Assembly: GCF_011601275.1 (NCBI RefSeq)
Contig: NZ_JAAOLY010000005.1
Location: 1-64,000, forward strand
Direction of reading: 5' to 3'
DNA length: 64,000 nt
From: Janthinobacterium lividum
GTDB lineage: Bacteria; Pseudomonadota; Gammaproteobacteria; Burkholderiales; Burkholderiaceae_D
In this document: piece after piece, positions 47,707-56,292 of the stretch
How the letters are laid out: each line of letters opens with the position of its first letter
Position numbering within the stretch: position 1 is the first letter of the stretch
Program-made: the position numbers and the translations under genes
Notes under the pieces: generated by a model
What the model was told of the DNA's origin: nothing
What the model saw: only the letters and a program-made list of their open reading frames with translations
Database searches by the model: none

Positions 47707-48399
47707 ATGAGCAAACATATCGGCATCGTCGGCTGTTCGGCCGAAGGGGCGGCCCTGTGCTACCGCACGATTTGCGAAGAGGGCGCGCATGCGCTGGGGG
47801 CGTATGAACACCCGGAAGTATCGATGCATACGCCGCCGCTGGCGCGCTACGTGGAGTGCCTGAACGGGGGCGATCTGGCCGGCGTGGCAGAGCTGATGCT
47901 GGCGTCGGCACGCAAGCTGCACGCGGCTGGCGCCGAATTCCTGATCTGCCCCGACAACACCATCCACCAGGCATTCGAGCTGATGGCGCCCCGTTCGCCC
48001 TTGCCCTGGCTGCATATCGCCGACGTGGTGGCCAGCGAAGCGGCCGCGCGTGGTTTCAAGAAGGTGGGCTTGACGGGCACGCGCTGGCTGGTCGACAGCG
48101 CCGTGTATCCGGACAAGCTGGCCGCGCGCGGCATTGCTTGCGTGCGGCCCGGCGAGGACGAACGCAGCCAGATCAACCGCATCATCATGGACGAACTGGT
48201 GCCGGGCGTGGTCAAGGAGGACAGCGTGGCGCGCTTCCAGGCCATCATCGGCGGCTTGCGCGAGCAGGGCTGCGACGCCGTCATCCTCGGCTGCACGGAA
48301 ATCCCGCTGATCATCAGCGACGCCAATTCGCCGCTGCCGACCCTGGACTCCACGCGGCTGCTGGCGCGCGCCGCCTTGCGCCAGGCACTGGCCGCCTGA
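47707..48399 (+). CDS. Aspartate/glutamate racemase family protein
   Basis: The 230-residue protein starts at ATG 47707 behind GGAGGAGG. The C-terminal catalytic block VILGCTEIPLIIS has its Cys. The N-terminal block reads FLICPDNTIHQAF, where YgeA-like members have CTNTMH, so the first catalytic Cys is shifted by one residue or lost. That may mean a special subfamily, lyase or isomerase rather than classical racemase. It is the third gene of the GntR-SDR operon, pointing to catabolism of a hydroxy- or amino-acid. Confidence 0.82.
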   Translation: MSKHIGIVGCSAEGAALCYRTICEEGAHALGAYEHPEVSMHTPPLARYVECLNGGDLAGVAELMLASARKLHAAGAEFLICPDNTIHQAFELMAPRSPLPWLHIADVVASEAAARGFKKVGLTGTRWLVDSAVYPDKLAARGIACVRPGEDERSQINRIIMDELVPGVVKEDSVARFQAIIGGLREQGCDAVILGCTEIPLIISDANSPLPTLDSTRLLARAALRQALAA

Positions 48400-48882
48400 C
48401 TATTTATTCAGCTGCGTGTCCAGCTGCGCCTGCAGGGCGGCCACCACCAGCGCGTGGTCGTCGGCTTGCGCCAGGCCGGAAACGGTCACCGTGCCGACCA
48501 GTCCCACACCGCGTATCAGCAGGGGGAACGCGCCGCCGTGGCCCGCGTACTCGATGTCGTCGAGATATTTCACGTCTTCGAAGGTGCTGCCCCGGCTTTT
48601 ATATGAAATACCCATGTAGTAGGAGCTGCGGCAAAAGCGCTGCACCGTATTGTTCTTGCGGCGTATCCAGTCCGCCTGGTCCGCCGTGGCGCCCGTCATG
48701 GCGTGGTGGAACAGGACTTGACCGTTGCGCGTGATATTGACGGTGACGGCCTTGCCCCGCTTGCGCACTTCTTCGACGATCCACAGGCCCACGGCCAGCG
48801 CGTCGTCGTTGTCGAAGCGTTCGAATTGCAGGGATTCTTCCTGCTGCGCCAGGGTTTGCAGCAAATCGGCGTAATGATCCAT
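48400..48882 (-). CDS. UPF0303/YBR137W-like (heme-degrading-domain) protein
   Basis: This 160-residue protein is similar to the UPF0303/DUF967 family: ALAVGLWIVEEVRKRGKAVTVNI, WIRRKNNTVQRF, SYYMGISYKSRG, YAGHGGAFPLLIRGVGLVGTVTVSGL. Related HbpS/GlcG-type proteins bind heme or small ligands. It ends immediately beside the racemase stop in convergent orientation. The function in bacteria is poorly known. Confidence 0.85.
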   Translation of the reverse strand: MDHYADLLQTLAQQEESLQFERFDNDDALAVGLWIVEEVRKRGKAVTVNITRNGQVLFHHAMTGATADQADWIRRKNNTVQRFCRSSYYMGISYKSRGSTFEDVKYLDDIEYAGHGGAFPLLIRGVGLVGTVTVSGLAQADDHALVVAALQAQLDTQLNK

Positions 48883-48976
48883 CGTGGAGGAGGGCGGTAG
48901 TGGCTGGAAGCGCTACTGTAGCGCACCATGGGGCAGCCGCGCGCGCTTTTTATGTGGCGCGGATAAAATAGACGGC

Positions 48977-49639
48977 ATGAACCTGTCCCTGTTTGCCGAC
49001 GAAGAGCAAGTCCCGGCCGGCCCCGTGCCGCTGGTGCCAGGCTTGTCCGCGTCCATCCTGCTGCGCGGTTTTGCGCTGCCTTACCTGGACGAAGTGCTGC
49101 CGGCGCTGGACGCCATCGTGCTGGCGGCTCCCCTGCGTCACATGGCCACCCCAGGCGGCTTGCGCATGTCGGTTGCCATGAGCAATTGCGGCCCCCTGGG
49201 CTGGGTCACGGATGGACGCGGCTACCGCTACGCGCGTCTCGATCCGGCCAGCGGTCTCCCTTGGCCGCCGATGCCGCCCGTATTCCTGCGCCTCGCGCAA
49301 GAGGCGGCGCTGGCGGCCGGCTATCCGGGCTTTGTTCCCGACGCCTGCCTGGTCAACCGCTATGCGCCTGGCGCGCGCATGGCCCTGCACCAGGACCGCG
49401 ACGAATGCGATTTCAACGCGCCCATCGTCTCCGTCTCGCTTGGCTTGCCCGCCACCTTCCTGTTCGGCGGCGCCGAGCGGGCCGACAAGGCGGCGCGCAT
49501 CCCCCTGCTGCATGGCGACGTGGTGGTGTGGGGCGGCGCCGACCGCCTGCGCTTCCACGGCGTGGCGCCGCTGAAGGAGGGCGAACACGCTGTGCTGGGC
49601 GCGCAGCGCATCAATTTGACGTTTCGCAAGGCTAGCTGA
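48977..49639 (+). CDS. alkB: AlkB DNA/RNA repair dioxygenase
   Basis: The 220-residue protein closely follows E. coli AlkB: LFADEE at the start, TPGGLRMSVAMSNCGPLGW, PDACLVNRYAPGARMALHQDRDE (iron ligands His and Asp), SLGLPATFLFGG, HGDVVVWGG, RFHGV (second His) and RINLTFRK (Arg for 2-oxoglutarate). It removes 1-methyladenine and 3-methylcytosine oxidatively. It has its own start after an upstream spacer and no ada gene beside it. Confidence 0.96.
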   Translation: MNLSLFADEEQVPAGPVPLVPGLSASILLRGFALPYLDEVLPALDAIVLAAPLRHMATPGGLRMSVAMSNCGPLGWVTDGRGYRYARLDPASGLPWPPMPPVFLRLAQEAALAAGYPGFVPDACLVNRYAPGARMALHQDRDECDFNAPIVSVSLGLPATFLFGGAERADKAARIPLLHGDVVVWGGADRLRFHGVAPLKEGEHAVLGAQRINLTFRKAS

Positions 49640-49660
49640 TCTGTTAATTTGCCGCATCAA

Positions 49661-49715
49661 TGCAAGTTGCTTGCAAATGTAATTGTTTTTCTCCATGATA
49701 TGCAACTTGTTTGCA
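49661..49715 (+). promoter_or_regulatory. Two tandem palindromic operator sites before folE2
   Basis: TGCAAGTTGCTTGCA (49661-49675, perfect arms TGCAAG/CTTGCA) and TGCAACTTGTTTGCA (49701-49715, one arm mismatch) lie 40 bases apart centre to centre, close to four helical turns. The second lies 16 bases before the folE2 ATG. FolE2 is often repressed by Zur under zinc repletion. The motif differs from the usual Zur box as I remember it, so the regulator is open. Confidence 0.6.
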
Positions 49716-49730
49716 TATGGAGCCATCACC

Positions 49731-50642
49731 ATGAAGCGCGATTCGATTTCCTCTCCCCTGCCCGACGTGGCGACAGGCCCCCATCTTGGCAGCCCCTTGC
49801 CGCTCGAGTGGGTCGGCATGCAGGGCATCGCTTTGCCGCTGTGGCTGGAAGAGGGCGGGCAGGCCCAGCAAGTGCATGCCTGGGCCGACGTGCACGTCGA
49901 TTTGCCCGATCCGACAGTCAAGGGCATCCACATGTCGCGTTTGTATTTGTTGCTCGATGCGTTTGCCGCCGCGCAGCCGCTCGAGGCGGGCGCGCTGGCC
50001 GCCGTGCTGCGGCGCATGGTGGACAGCCACGCCGATTGCGGCAGTACGCAGGCGCGCCTGGCGCTGGCGTTTCCCGTGCTGCGGCGCCAGCCGGCGCTGC
50101 TGACGGCGGGCTTGTCGGGCTGGAAATCGTATCCGGTGCGCCTGCAGGCCAGCTGGGCGCCTCAGGGCTTTGAGCTATCCCTCACGGTGGAGATCGGCTA
50201 CTCGTCGACCTGCCCGTGTTCGGCGGCGCTGGCGCGGCAGCTGCTGGCCGATGCCTTTGCGGCGCGGTTCGGCGCGGGCGGCATCGATGGCGCGGCCGCG
50301 TGCGCCTGGCTGCAGGAATACGGGAGCCTGGCCACGCCGCACAGCCAGCGCAGCACGGCGACGGTCACCGTGCCATTGATGGAACAGGCGGAGCTGGACC
50401 TGTTTCCCCTCATCGACCTGGTGGAAGCGGCGCTGGCAACGCCGCTGCAGACGGCAGTGAAACGGGCCGACGAGCAGGCGTTCGCGCGCTTGAATGGTGC
50501 TAACCTGATGTATGTGGAAGACGCGGCCCGCCGCGTGCAGGCGGCGCTGCAGCCACGTTATACGCAAGCGCGTGTTACCGTACGGCATATGGAAAGCCTG
50601 CATCCGCACGATGCCGTGGCGCAAGCGGGCAAGCTTGCCTGA
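49731..50642 (+). CDS. folE2: GTP cyclohydrolase FolE2 (type IB)
   Basis: The 303-residue protein starts at ATG 49731, GGAG eight bases before. Family blocks are VGMQGIALPL, KGIHMSRLYLLLD, SYPVRL, EIGYSSTCPCSAALARQ (active-site Cys), TPHSQRS and DEQAFARLNGANLMYVEDAAR. It makes dihydroneopterin triphosphate for folate or queuosine/biopterin. Type IB enzymes work with metals other than zinc and are typically induced in zinc limitation, which fits the tandem operator upstream. Confidence 0.95.
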   Translation: MKRDSISSPLPDVATGPHLGSPLPLEWVGMQGIALPLWLEEGGQAQQVHAWADVHVDLPDPTVKGIHMSRLYLLLDAFAAAQPLEAGALAAVLRRMVDSHADCGSTQARLALAFPVLRRQPALLTAGLSGWKSYPVRLQASWAPQGFELSLTVEIGYSSTCPCSAALARQLLADAFAARFGAGGIDGAAACAWLQEYGSLATPHSQRSTATVTVPLMEQAELDLFPLIDLVEAALATPLQTAVKRADEQAFARLNGANLMYVEDAARRVQAALQPRYTQARVTVRHMESLHPHDAVAQAGKLA

Positions 50643-50675
50643 GCTTTTCACTCAACCACCGTGGAGGAAGACAGC

Positions 50676-50834
50676 ATGCCGGAGAAAAACGAGCGGGAAG
50701 TGGACGACGACAGTCTGGAAGAAGAACTGGAACGCGAACGGCGCGAGCATGCGCTGATCGACGAGGAAAAGCTGGGCATGGACGAGCTGGAAGAGGAGCG
50801 GTTGAAGCGGGAGCGCCAGCCGGGCGGTCACTAA
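50676..50834 (+). CDS. Small highly charged 52-residue protein
   Basis: Begins at ATG 50676 with GGAGG eight bases upstream and ends TAA at 50834. The sequence is almost entirely Glu, Arg, Asp and Lys in a heptad-like arrangement (DDDSLEEELERERREHAL...MDELEEERLKRE), so a short charged coiled coil is expected. It follows folE2 by 33 bases and may be in the same transcript. It is a good example of a gene too short for usual thresholds. Function unknown; low sequence complexity means it could also be misread, but the ribosome-binding site is excellent. Confidence 0.65.
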   Translation: MPEKNEREVDDDSLEEELERERREHALIDEEKLGMDELEEERLKRERQPGGH

Positions 50835-50920
50835 CGTCAAAGTGACGCATCCGCGCTGGCATCGCGCCGCGCCGCCCGGTACAATTTCGCCTTGTCCTAC
50901 TCCCCCAACCCCGGAGGCCC

Positions 50921-51739
50921 ATGAAATATCGCGCATTCTTCCAGTTTATCCTCGGCCTGACAGGCGCCGTTCTGGCCGCCTCGCAAGCCCATTCCGCCAC
51001 CATCTGCACGGCCATGGCCGACGCCAAGACCGGCACGGTCTTGCTGCAAGAGGGTAATTGCCTCGACAGAGTCACCCCCGCATCCACGTTCAAGATCGCG
51101 CTCAGCCTGATGGGCTATGACGCCGGTTTCCTCAAGGACGAGCACAAGCCCAGCCTGCCATACCGCCAGGGCTATGTGGACTGGGGCGGCGAAGCCTGGC
51201 GCCAGGACACGGACCCGTCGCGCTGGATGCAGTATTCCGTCGTCTGGTATTCGCAGCAGATCACGCAGGCGCTGGGCGCCGAGCGCTTCCAGAAATACGC
51301 GAAGGCTTTGCGTTATGGCAATGCGGATGTGTCGGGCGACAAGGGCAAGGACAATAGCCTGGAACGCTCGTGGATCAGCTCCTCGCTGAAAATTTCGCCG
51401 CTCGAGCAGCTGGGCTTCCTGCGCAAGCTGGTCAACGATCAATTGCCCGTCTCCAAACAGGCCATGGAACAGACGCGGCGCCTGACGCGCCTGGCGGACG
51501 TGGACGGCTGGCAAGTGCACGGCAAGACGGGCGCGGCCTTCCCGCGCAAGGCCGATGGCAGTTTCGATGAAGCACATGGCTACGGCTGGTTCGTGGGCTG
51601 GGCCAGCAAGGGCGAGCGCAGCATCGTGTTCGCGCGCCTGGTGCAGGACGAGCAGAAGGGCCAGCAGTCCGCGGGCTTGCGCACGCGCGAAGCGATGCTG
51701 AAAGAATTGCCGGCCCTGCTGGAGCAGGCGCAGAAGTGA
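50921..51739 (+). CDS. Class D (OXA-type) beta-lactamase
   Basis: The 272-residue protein has a signal peptide cut near AHSA|TICT. The serine beta-lactamase motifs are all present: STFK (55-58), SVV (SxV, about 107), YGN (about 132) and KTG (about 204) with following AAF. The FGN replacement by YGN and general sequence are as in class D enzymes. It hydrolyses penicillins and perhaps other beta-lactams in the periplasm. The end overlaps the next gene (GTGA). A PBP gene follows downstream, with no regulator pair nearby. Confidence 0.92.
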   Translation: MKYRAFFQFILGLTGAVLAASQAHSATICTAMADAKTGTVLLQEGNCLDRVTPASTFKIALSLMGYDAGFLKDEHKPSLPYRQGYVDWGGEAWRQDTDPSRWMQYSVVWYSQQITQALGAERFQKYAKALRYGNADVSGDKGKDNSLERSWISSSLKISPLEQLGFLRKLVNDQLPVSKQAMEQTRRLTRLADVDGWQVHGKTGAAFPRKADGSFDEAHGYGWFVGWASKGERSIVFARLVQDEQKGQQSAGLRTREAMLKELPALLEQAQK

Positions 51740-52131
51740 CGGCCGGCATCGTTGCCGCCACTTTCATCGCTTCCGACGGCGACTACCTGGAAGCCGTCAT
51801 CGAAGTGGGCGGCCAGCGCCTGCACGTGATGGACGAGTTCGGCGGCGGGCGGATGGCCGCTGGCACGCAAGTCCAGCTCGAACTGTGGCCCATGCCCGGC
51901 GAGATGGACGACTGGGACGCCATCTTCCGTGCCAACCCCGGTCAGGAAAAGGGGCTGCGCCGGCTTGACGGCTGGCGCTACCTGGCGCTGGGCGTCGTGA
52001 CGCAGGTCGATCCCGTCATTTGCGATTGTGGCCTGCTGCAACTGGAAAACCCGTTTACGACGCATGACGGGCGCTGCGTGGGCGCGTATGTCGGCGTCAC
52101 CGTGGCCCGCCTCGATGCTTGCTTGGCGTAA
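51736..52131 (+). CDS. Conserved hypothetical protein coupled to the beta-lactamase
   Basis: The 131-residue cytoplasmic protein starts at GTG 51736, overlapping the beta-lactamase stop. It is rich in Gly/Asp with beta-like strands (YLEAVIEVGGQRLHVMDEFGGG and GVVTQVDPVICDCGLLQLENPF). No signal or membrane segment is present. I do not recognise a family. The overlap suggests translation from the same message, but a functional link to resistance is not implied. Confidence 0.7.
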   Translation: MTAGIVAATFIASDGDYLEAVIEVGGQRLHVMDEFGGGRMAAGTQVQLELWPMPGEMDDWDAIFRANPGQEKGLRRLDGWRYLALGVVTQVDPVICDCGLLQLENPFTTHDGRCVGAYVGVTVARLDACLA

Positions 52132-52205
52132 ATTCCGGCCCGCTTTGTTGCCCGCCCTATATACTTGCTGAAACGGATTTTCCGGCATCAGACAAGGTTA
52201 CAAGC

Positions 52206-54665
52206 ATGGCATCAGGCATGGAGCAGTTTCAGGAAAAAGCAAGACAGGCATGGACATGGACGCGCGCGCAGGCCTTGCGCGTGGCGGGCGTGGCGTGGGT
52301 GAGGGCGGTGGCGCTGTACCGGCGCGGCCACGCGCACCTGATGACCTTGCCGCCCGTGCGGCGCGCGCTGGTGCTGGGCTTATGGTCATTCCTGGCTGTG
52401 CTGGCGCTGCTGACTGCCTACATGCTGCTGCTGATTCCGTTGACGCCCAGCATCCACGACTTGCGCCAGGCGCGAGCGGCCGCGCCGAGCACCATGGTCA
52501 GCGCCGACGGCAAGGAACTGGCCCGCTTCGACCAGGGCCTGCAGGAACGGGTCACGTTAAAGCAGATTTCGCCGAACGTGATCAGCGCGCTGATCTCGAC
52601 GGAAGACCACCGCTTCTACGACCACCACGGCGTCGATTTCACGCGCACGGCAGGCGCCATCCTGCACACGGCGAGCGGCAACCCTCAGGGCGGTTCCACC
52701 ATTACGCAGCAGCTGGCGCGCAATATGTTCCCTGAGGAAATCGGCCGCTCGCGCAACTTGAACCGCAAGCTGAAGGAGCTCATCACGGCCCTGAAGATCG
52801 AGGCCACCTACAGCAAGACGGAAATCCTGGAAGCGTATTTGAATACGGTGCCTTTCCTGTACAACACCTACGGCATCGAGATGGCGGCCCGTACCTATTT
52901 CGACAAGCCCGCGTCGCGTCTCGATATCCTGGAAAGCGCCACCCTGGTCGGCATGCTCAAGGGGACGAATTATTACAATCCCGTCGGCAATCCCGAGCGT
53001 TCCCTGCAGCGCCGCAACGTGGTGCTGGGGCAGATGCGCAAGCATGACGTCATCGACGAGGCGCGCTACAAACAGTTGATCAAACGCCCGCTGCGCCTGC
53101 ATTTCGAGCGCCAGAGCGAGCGGGCGCAGTCGGACAGCCATTTCACGGCCTATGTGCGCAAGTGGCTAATCGAGTGGGCTGATGAAAACGACTACAACCT
53201 GGAGCTGGACGCCCTCGTGGTGCACACCACGCTCGATTACGACTTGCAGCAGGCGGCCGAGCGCGCCGTCGAGCGCCAGGCGAATGCCTTGCAGGCCATC
53301 GCCGACGTGGAATGGAGCCGCGCCGGCGTGCCGTCGTCCACCTCGACGGGCATGTACGCGGGCATGCAGGGCGGCAGCGTGGCCTTCGATTATTTCTGGA
53401 AGTCGCACCCGGCCTTGCTCGACGCCTTCGTGCGCGAGTCGGGCGACTACCGCAAGCTGACAGCGGCTGGCGGCACGCCGGAAGCGGCGCTGGCGCAGCT
53501 GAAGGGCGACCGCGCCTTCATGGCGGCCCTGCGCAAATCGAAGACGCGCCTGGAAGCGGGCTTTGCGGCCATGGACCCGGCCACGGGCGCCGTGCGCGCC
53601 TGGGTAGGCAGCCGCGACTTTGCGCGCGAGCAGTTCGACCACGTATCGCAGGCGGCGCGCCAGCCCGGCTCCACCTTCAAACCCATCGTGTATGGCGCGG
53701 CGCTGGAAAAGGGTCTCAGTCCCGAACACGTCTACCGCGATGCCGTGATGGATATCAAGGCGGCCGACGGCACGAAATGGCGCCCGACGGACATGAGCGG
53801 CACGACGGGACGCGACATGACCATGCGCGACGGTCTCGTCTACTCGAAAAACACGATCACGGCGCAAGTGATGCAAGACGTCGGCTTGCCGCCGATCATC
53901 AAGCTGGCGCGCGCGCTCGGTATCCGCGACAGCAAGCTGGAAAAAGTGCCGTCGCTGGCGCTGGGCACCAGTCCCGTCACCTTGCTGGAAATGGTCAACG
54001 CCTACGCCAGCATCGCGGCACAGGGCGAAGCGCGCCTGCCGTTTGTCGTCACGCACATCACGGACCGCGAAGGCAAGGTCATCGCCCGTTTCGGCGAAGA
54101 CAAGCCCAAGCGCGCCATGCAGGCCGAATCGGCCGCCACCTTGACGGACATGATGCGCGGCGTGATCGACCGCGGCACGGGCACGGCCATCCGCAGCCGC
54201 TTCGGCATCCGTTCCGACGTGGCCGGCAAGAGCGGTACCACGCAAAACAATGCGGACGGCTGGTTCATCCTCATGCATCCGGAACTGGTGGGCGGCGCCT
54301 GGGTAGGTTTCAATGACGCGCGCGTCACCATGCGCAGCAATTACTGGGGGCAGGGCGGCCACAACGCCGTGCTGGTGGTGGGCGACTTCTTCAAGACGGC
54401 GCTCGACACGGGAAAACTGTCGCGCGACGCCATCTTCCCCGGCGGCAAACCGCCGCCACCGCTGCGTCACGTGGAACCGGTCGAGGAACCGCAGGACGAA
54501 CCGGTGGAAGAGCCGGGAGATTTGCTGCAAGAGGGTGCGCCGCCAGCGCCGCTGGCCATGCCGGCCGAGGGCGATGGCGGGCAGGAGTCGCATGGAAAGG
54601 CGGTGCCGGAGGTGGCGCCTGCGCCCGCTCCCGTGCCGCAGCCGGTGCCGGCGCCGCAGGGATAA
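52206..54665 (+). CDS. Class A penicillin-binding protein (PBP1A-type)
   Basis: The 819-residue bifunctional peptidoglycan synthase starts at ATG 52206 (AAGG at 8 bases). An N-terminal membrane segment at about 63-88 is followed by the GT51 glycosyltransferase (EDHRFYDHHGVD, GGSTITQQLARN, NRKLKELITALKIE) and the transpeptidase (GSTFKP with the active Ser, SKN, KSGTT). The C-terminal 80 residues are Pro/Glu-rich and unstructured. The gap between GT51 and the transpeptidase catalytic Ser holds an insert (YAGMQGGSVAFDYFWKSHPALL). It builds and cross-links the cell wall. PBP1A or 1C variants are possible names. Confidence 0.93.
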   Translation: MASGMEQFQEKARQAWTWTRAQALRVAGVAWVRAVALYRRGHAHLMTLPPVRRALVLGLWSFLAVLALLTAYMLLLIPLTPSIHDLRQARAAAPSTMVSADGKELARFDQGLQERVTLKQISPNVISALISTEDHRFYDHHGVDFTRTAGAILHTASGNPQGGSTITQQLARNMFPEEIGRSRNLNRKLKELITALKIEATYSKTEILEAYLNTVPFLYNTYGIEMAARTYFDKPASRLDILESATLVGMLKGTNYYNPVGNPERSLQRRNVVLGQMRKHDVIDEARYKQLIKRPLRLHFERQSERAQSDSHFTAYVRKWLIEWADENDYNLELDALVVHTTLDYDLQQAAERAVERQANALQAIADVEWSRAGVPSSTSTGMYAGMQGGSVAFDYFWKSHPALLDAFVRESGDYRKLTAAGGTPEAALAQLKGDRAFMAALRKSKTRLEAGFAAMDPATGAVRAWVGSRDFAREQFDHVSQAARQPGSTFKPIVYGAALEKGLSPEHVYRDAVMDIKAADGTKWRPTDMSGTTGRDMTMRDGLVYSKNTITAQVMQDVGLPPIIKLARALGIRDSKLEKVPSLALGTSPVTLLEMVNAYASIAAQGEARLPFVVTHITDREGKVIARFGEDKPKRAMQAESAATLTDMMRGVIDRGTGTAIRSRFGIRSDVAGKSGTTQNNADGWFILMHPELVGGAWVGFNDARVTMRSNYWGQGGHNAVLVVGDFFKTALDTGKLSRDAIFPGGKPPPPLRHVEPVEEPQDEPVEEPGDLLQEGAPPAPLAMPAEGDGGQESHGKAVPEVAPAPAPVPQPVPAPQG

Positions 54666-54795
54666 ACGGCACGGCCATCCACGCCGGCGTGGCCACGCTC
54701 CGGATATAGAGGGCTGGCGCTGTTTTCTCATGCAAGCTGATGTATCCAGGCTTTCAGTCGGACGTGGCCGATTTTTGCAGAGAGAACGCAGGAAT

Positions 54796-55254
54796 ATGAT
54801 GGCATTGAAAGTGGCATTGAAAGTGGCAGCGAAATGTTTACTTTTGATGGTTCTGTTTTTCGCTTTCGGCGCGGAAGCGAGATCGGTAAGGGCGGCGGGC
54901 GAACAAGCTGCTTTTTCCCGTGCGGATGCCGTTTATGAAATGGAGATACGTCAACGTTCCCCGGCTATCCGTGCTGCGGTCAATTGTGGCGTCGTTTATG
55001 CGGTGACGGTGCGCCGGGTGCTCAAGGGAAGCGTGCCGGACCCTGTTTTTGCATTTGGCTTCCTCGATGGTTTGGAGGTGGGGCATTCTTATACCGTTTA
55101 CCTGGCGTCGTCGCGGAATACGCAGCTGATGCGGGGAGTGCTGCGATCGAGGACGATGAGTGACTCCCAGGTTGAGTTGTTTGTCGAATCGTGCCGCGAA
55201 TGGGATTACTACTTTTTTCAGGCAAAAAAAATCGAGCCGGCAGAGGTCAACTGA
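54796..55254 (+). CDS. Exported protein resembling the RHS-2 immunity candidate
   Basis: The 152-residue protein has a signal peptide (LLLMVLFFAFGAEA) after ATG 54796 (a second ATG is at 54799). Its mature sequence has the pattern AVYEMEIRQ...VNCGVVYAVTVRRVLKGSVPD...GHSYTVYLASS. This matches by eye the protein at 22648 (IPCGFSYHAKVTQSLKGAE...NNYLVFLKY). I infer an NTR/TIMP-like exported family, perhaps an orphan immunity protein protecting against the metallopeptidase-tipped RHS toxin. It stands alone here with a broken gene of the same type next to it. Confidence 0.72.
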   Translation: MMALKVALKVAAKCLLLMVLFFAFGAEARSVRAAGEQAAFSRADAVYEMEIRQRSPAIRAAVNCGVVYAVTVRRVLKGSVPDPVFAFGFLDGLEVGHSYTVYLASSRNTQLMRGVLRSRTMSDSQVELFVESCREWDYYFFQAKKIEPAEVN

Positions 55255-55321
55255 CGAGGCCTGAAGACGGCGCGGGTCCAGGTGCCGATCAGGAACATAC
55301 AATAACGACGTGGAGACGGCA

Positions 55322-55589
55322 ATGCATCTGGGCTGCATGAAGTATTTCTTGGCCGTCTATTTTTTCATTTGGGGATTGGCTGGCCCTGGCGTCAGGCGAC
55401 GGCGTGCCATCGGGCATTCTTCTTTGCCAAGTCCAGGGTGTTGATATGCATGACGGGGACAGCCAGTCGCATCGAAGAAAAAAATCCGGCGGCGCGGTGG
55501 TCAGCTGGATTGAAATGGTCCGGCTGATAAAAAAGGCCAATGGCGTACTCAGGTTTTTGAGCAGAGGCCTGGATGCGTGCGAGCACTAA
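55322..55589 (+). pseudogene. Broken gene similar to the RHS-2 immunity candidate
   Basis: A frame from ATG 55322 encodes a signal-peptide-like start (MHLGCMKYFLAVYFFIWGLAG). A different frame ending at 55589 reads GILLCQVQGVDMHDGD...RRKKSGGAVVSWIEMVRLIKKANGVL, which aligns with the C-terminus of the 22648 protein (GIIFCETKINSNTDDE...KRKKSGHTVINWNEVSGLIQKSK). The central domain is absent and the two parts are out of frame, so it looks like an internally deleted immunity-type gene. The match to 22648 is the clearest in-window evidence for a shared ancestor. Confidence 0.7.
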
Positions 55590-55678
55590 GCAAGATCCAA
55601 CGTTCTGACATGAGGAACCGGGCCTTCCCACCGACCAGGAAAGGCTGGAAAAAGTACCGTCTGGCGCCGGCAGCCTGG

Positions 55679-55939
55679 CTACCATTTAGGTTCACGTGAC
55701 CAACGTAACACTGTGGCAAGCCTGATTTTCACCGTATAGTCCTCTCCCGTTTCGTGCTCCAGCCACACGATGCCGTCTTCGATGCTGACCCAGGCATCGA
55801 CTATACGCGTGTCGAACGGCATCGCCGTGTCTTTGATATCAATCTTCATTCGTCCAGACTCAGCATTGAGCGACCTTAAGACCCGCGTCGTTCGTTGCGT
55901 AAACTCGATGACGTATGAAGTGCTTGTTTTTTTTATCAT
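55679..55939 (-). CDS. Small hypothetical protein, 86 residues
   Basis: The minus-strand gene begins at 55939 (MIKKTSTSYVIEFTQRTTRVL) and ends KIRLATVLRWSREPKW. No signal peptide is seen. It is composed of alternating charged and hydrophobic strands (IVDAWVSIEDGIVWLEHETGEDYTVKI). I recognise no family. The ribosome-binding site is weak (GGTGAG). Confidence 0.5.
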   Translation of the reverse strand: MIKKTSTSYVIEFTQRTTRVLRSLNAESGRMKIDIKDTAMPFDTRIVDAWVSIEDGIVWLEHETGEDYTVKIRLATVLRWSREPKW

Positions 55940-56201
55940 TGGAAATGCTCACCCAGAATGCTTTGAATATTTTTTAAATATTACTACATAAAAATTTGCC
56001 CTAGCGCACGAAGGTGAACACATCAACAAGCTTTCACTGGTAAGAATTTCAAATGGGAAATATTTATTAATTCAAATAAATTAGAATTCCATAAATGGAC
56101 CAGTTTTTCCTGTTCCTGTGTTAAAAAGGTTCCATGTAAATTATTTCTCGAAAGAACATATATTTAATTTTTAATAATATTTATCCTATTGCATTATACT
56201 A

Positions 56202-56215
56202 TTGATATAAATCAA
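56202..56215 (+). promoter_or_regulatory. Perfect FNR/Anr-type box before the sigma-factor gene
   Basis: TTGATATAAATCAA matches TTGATN4ATCAA fully. A TATATT hexamer at 56241-56246 is spaced as a -10 for a class II activated promoter (box centre about 44 bases before the expected start point). The 55940-56292 stretch is very AT-rich and contains no gene; this is its promoter. Confidence 0.62.
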
Positions 56216-56292
56216 TGTTTTTTGTGTATTGGATTGAAGATATATTCTTGCTGCTAGGATATAGGATCAACTGTGGCTTCAGTGAGTGGTGC

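Noticed and set aside
54313..54795. N-terminal extension of the exported protein at 54796
   Set aside because: It overlaps the PBP gene in another frame; the signal peptide begins at 54796.
56215..56292. Start of the sigma factor at ATG 56215
   Set aside because: It would begin inside the FNR-type box and upstream of the likely -10, and the extra residues do not look like sigma-factor sequence.
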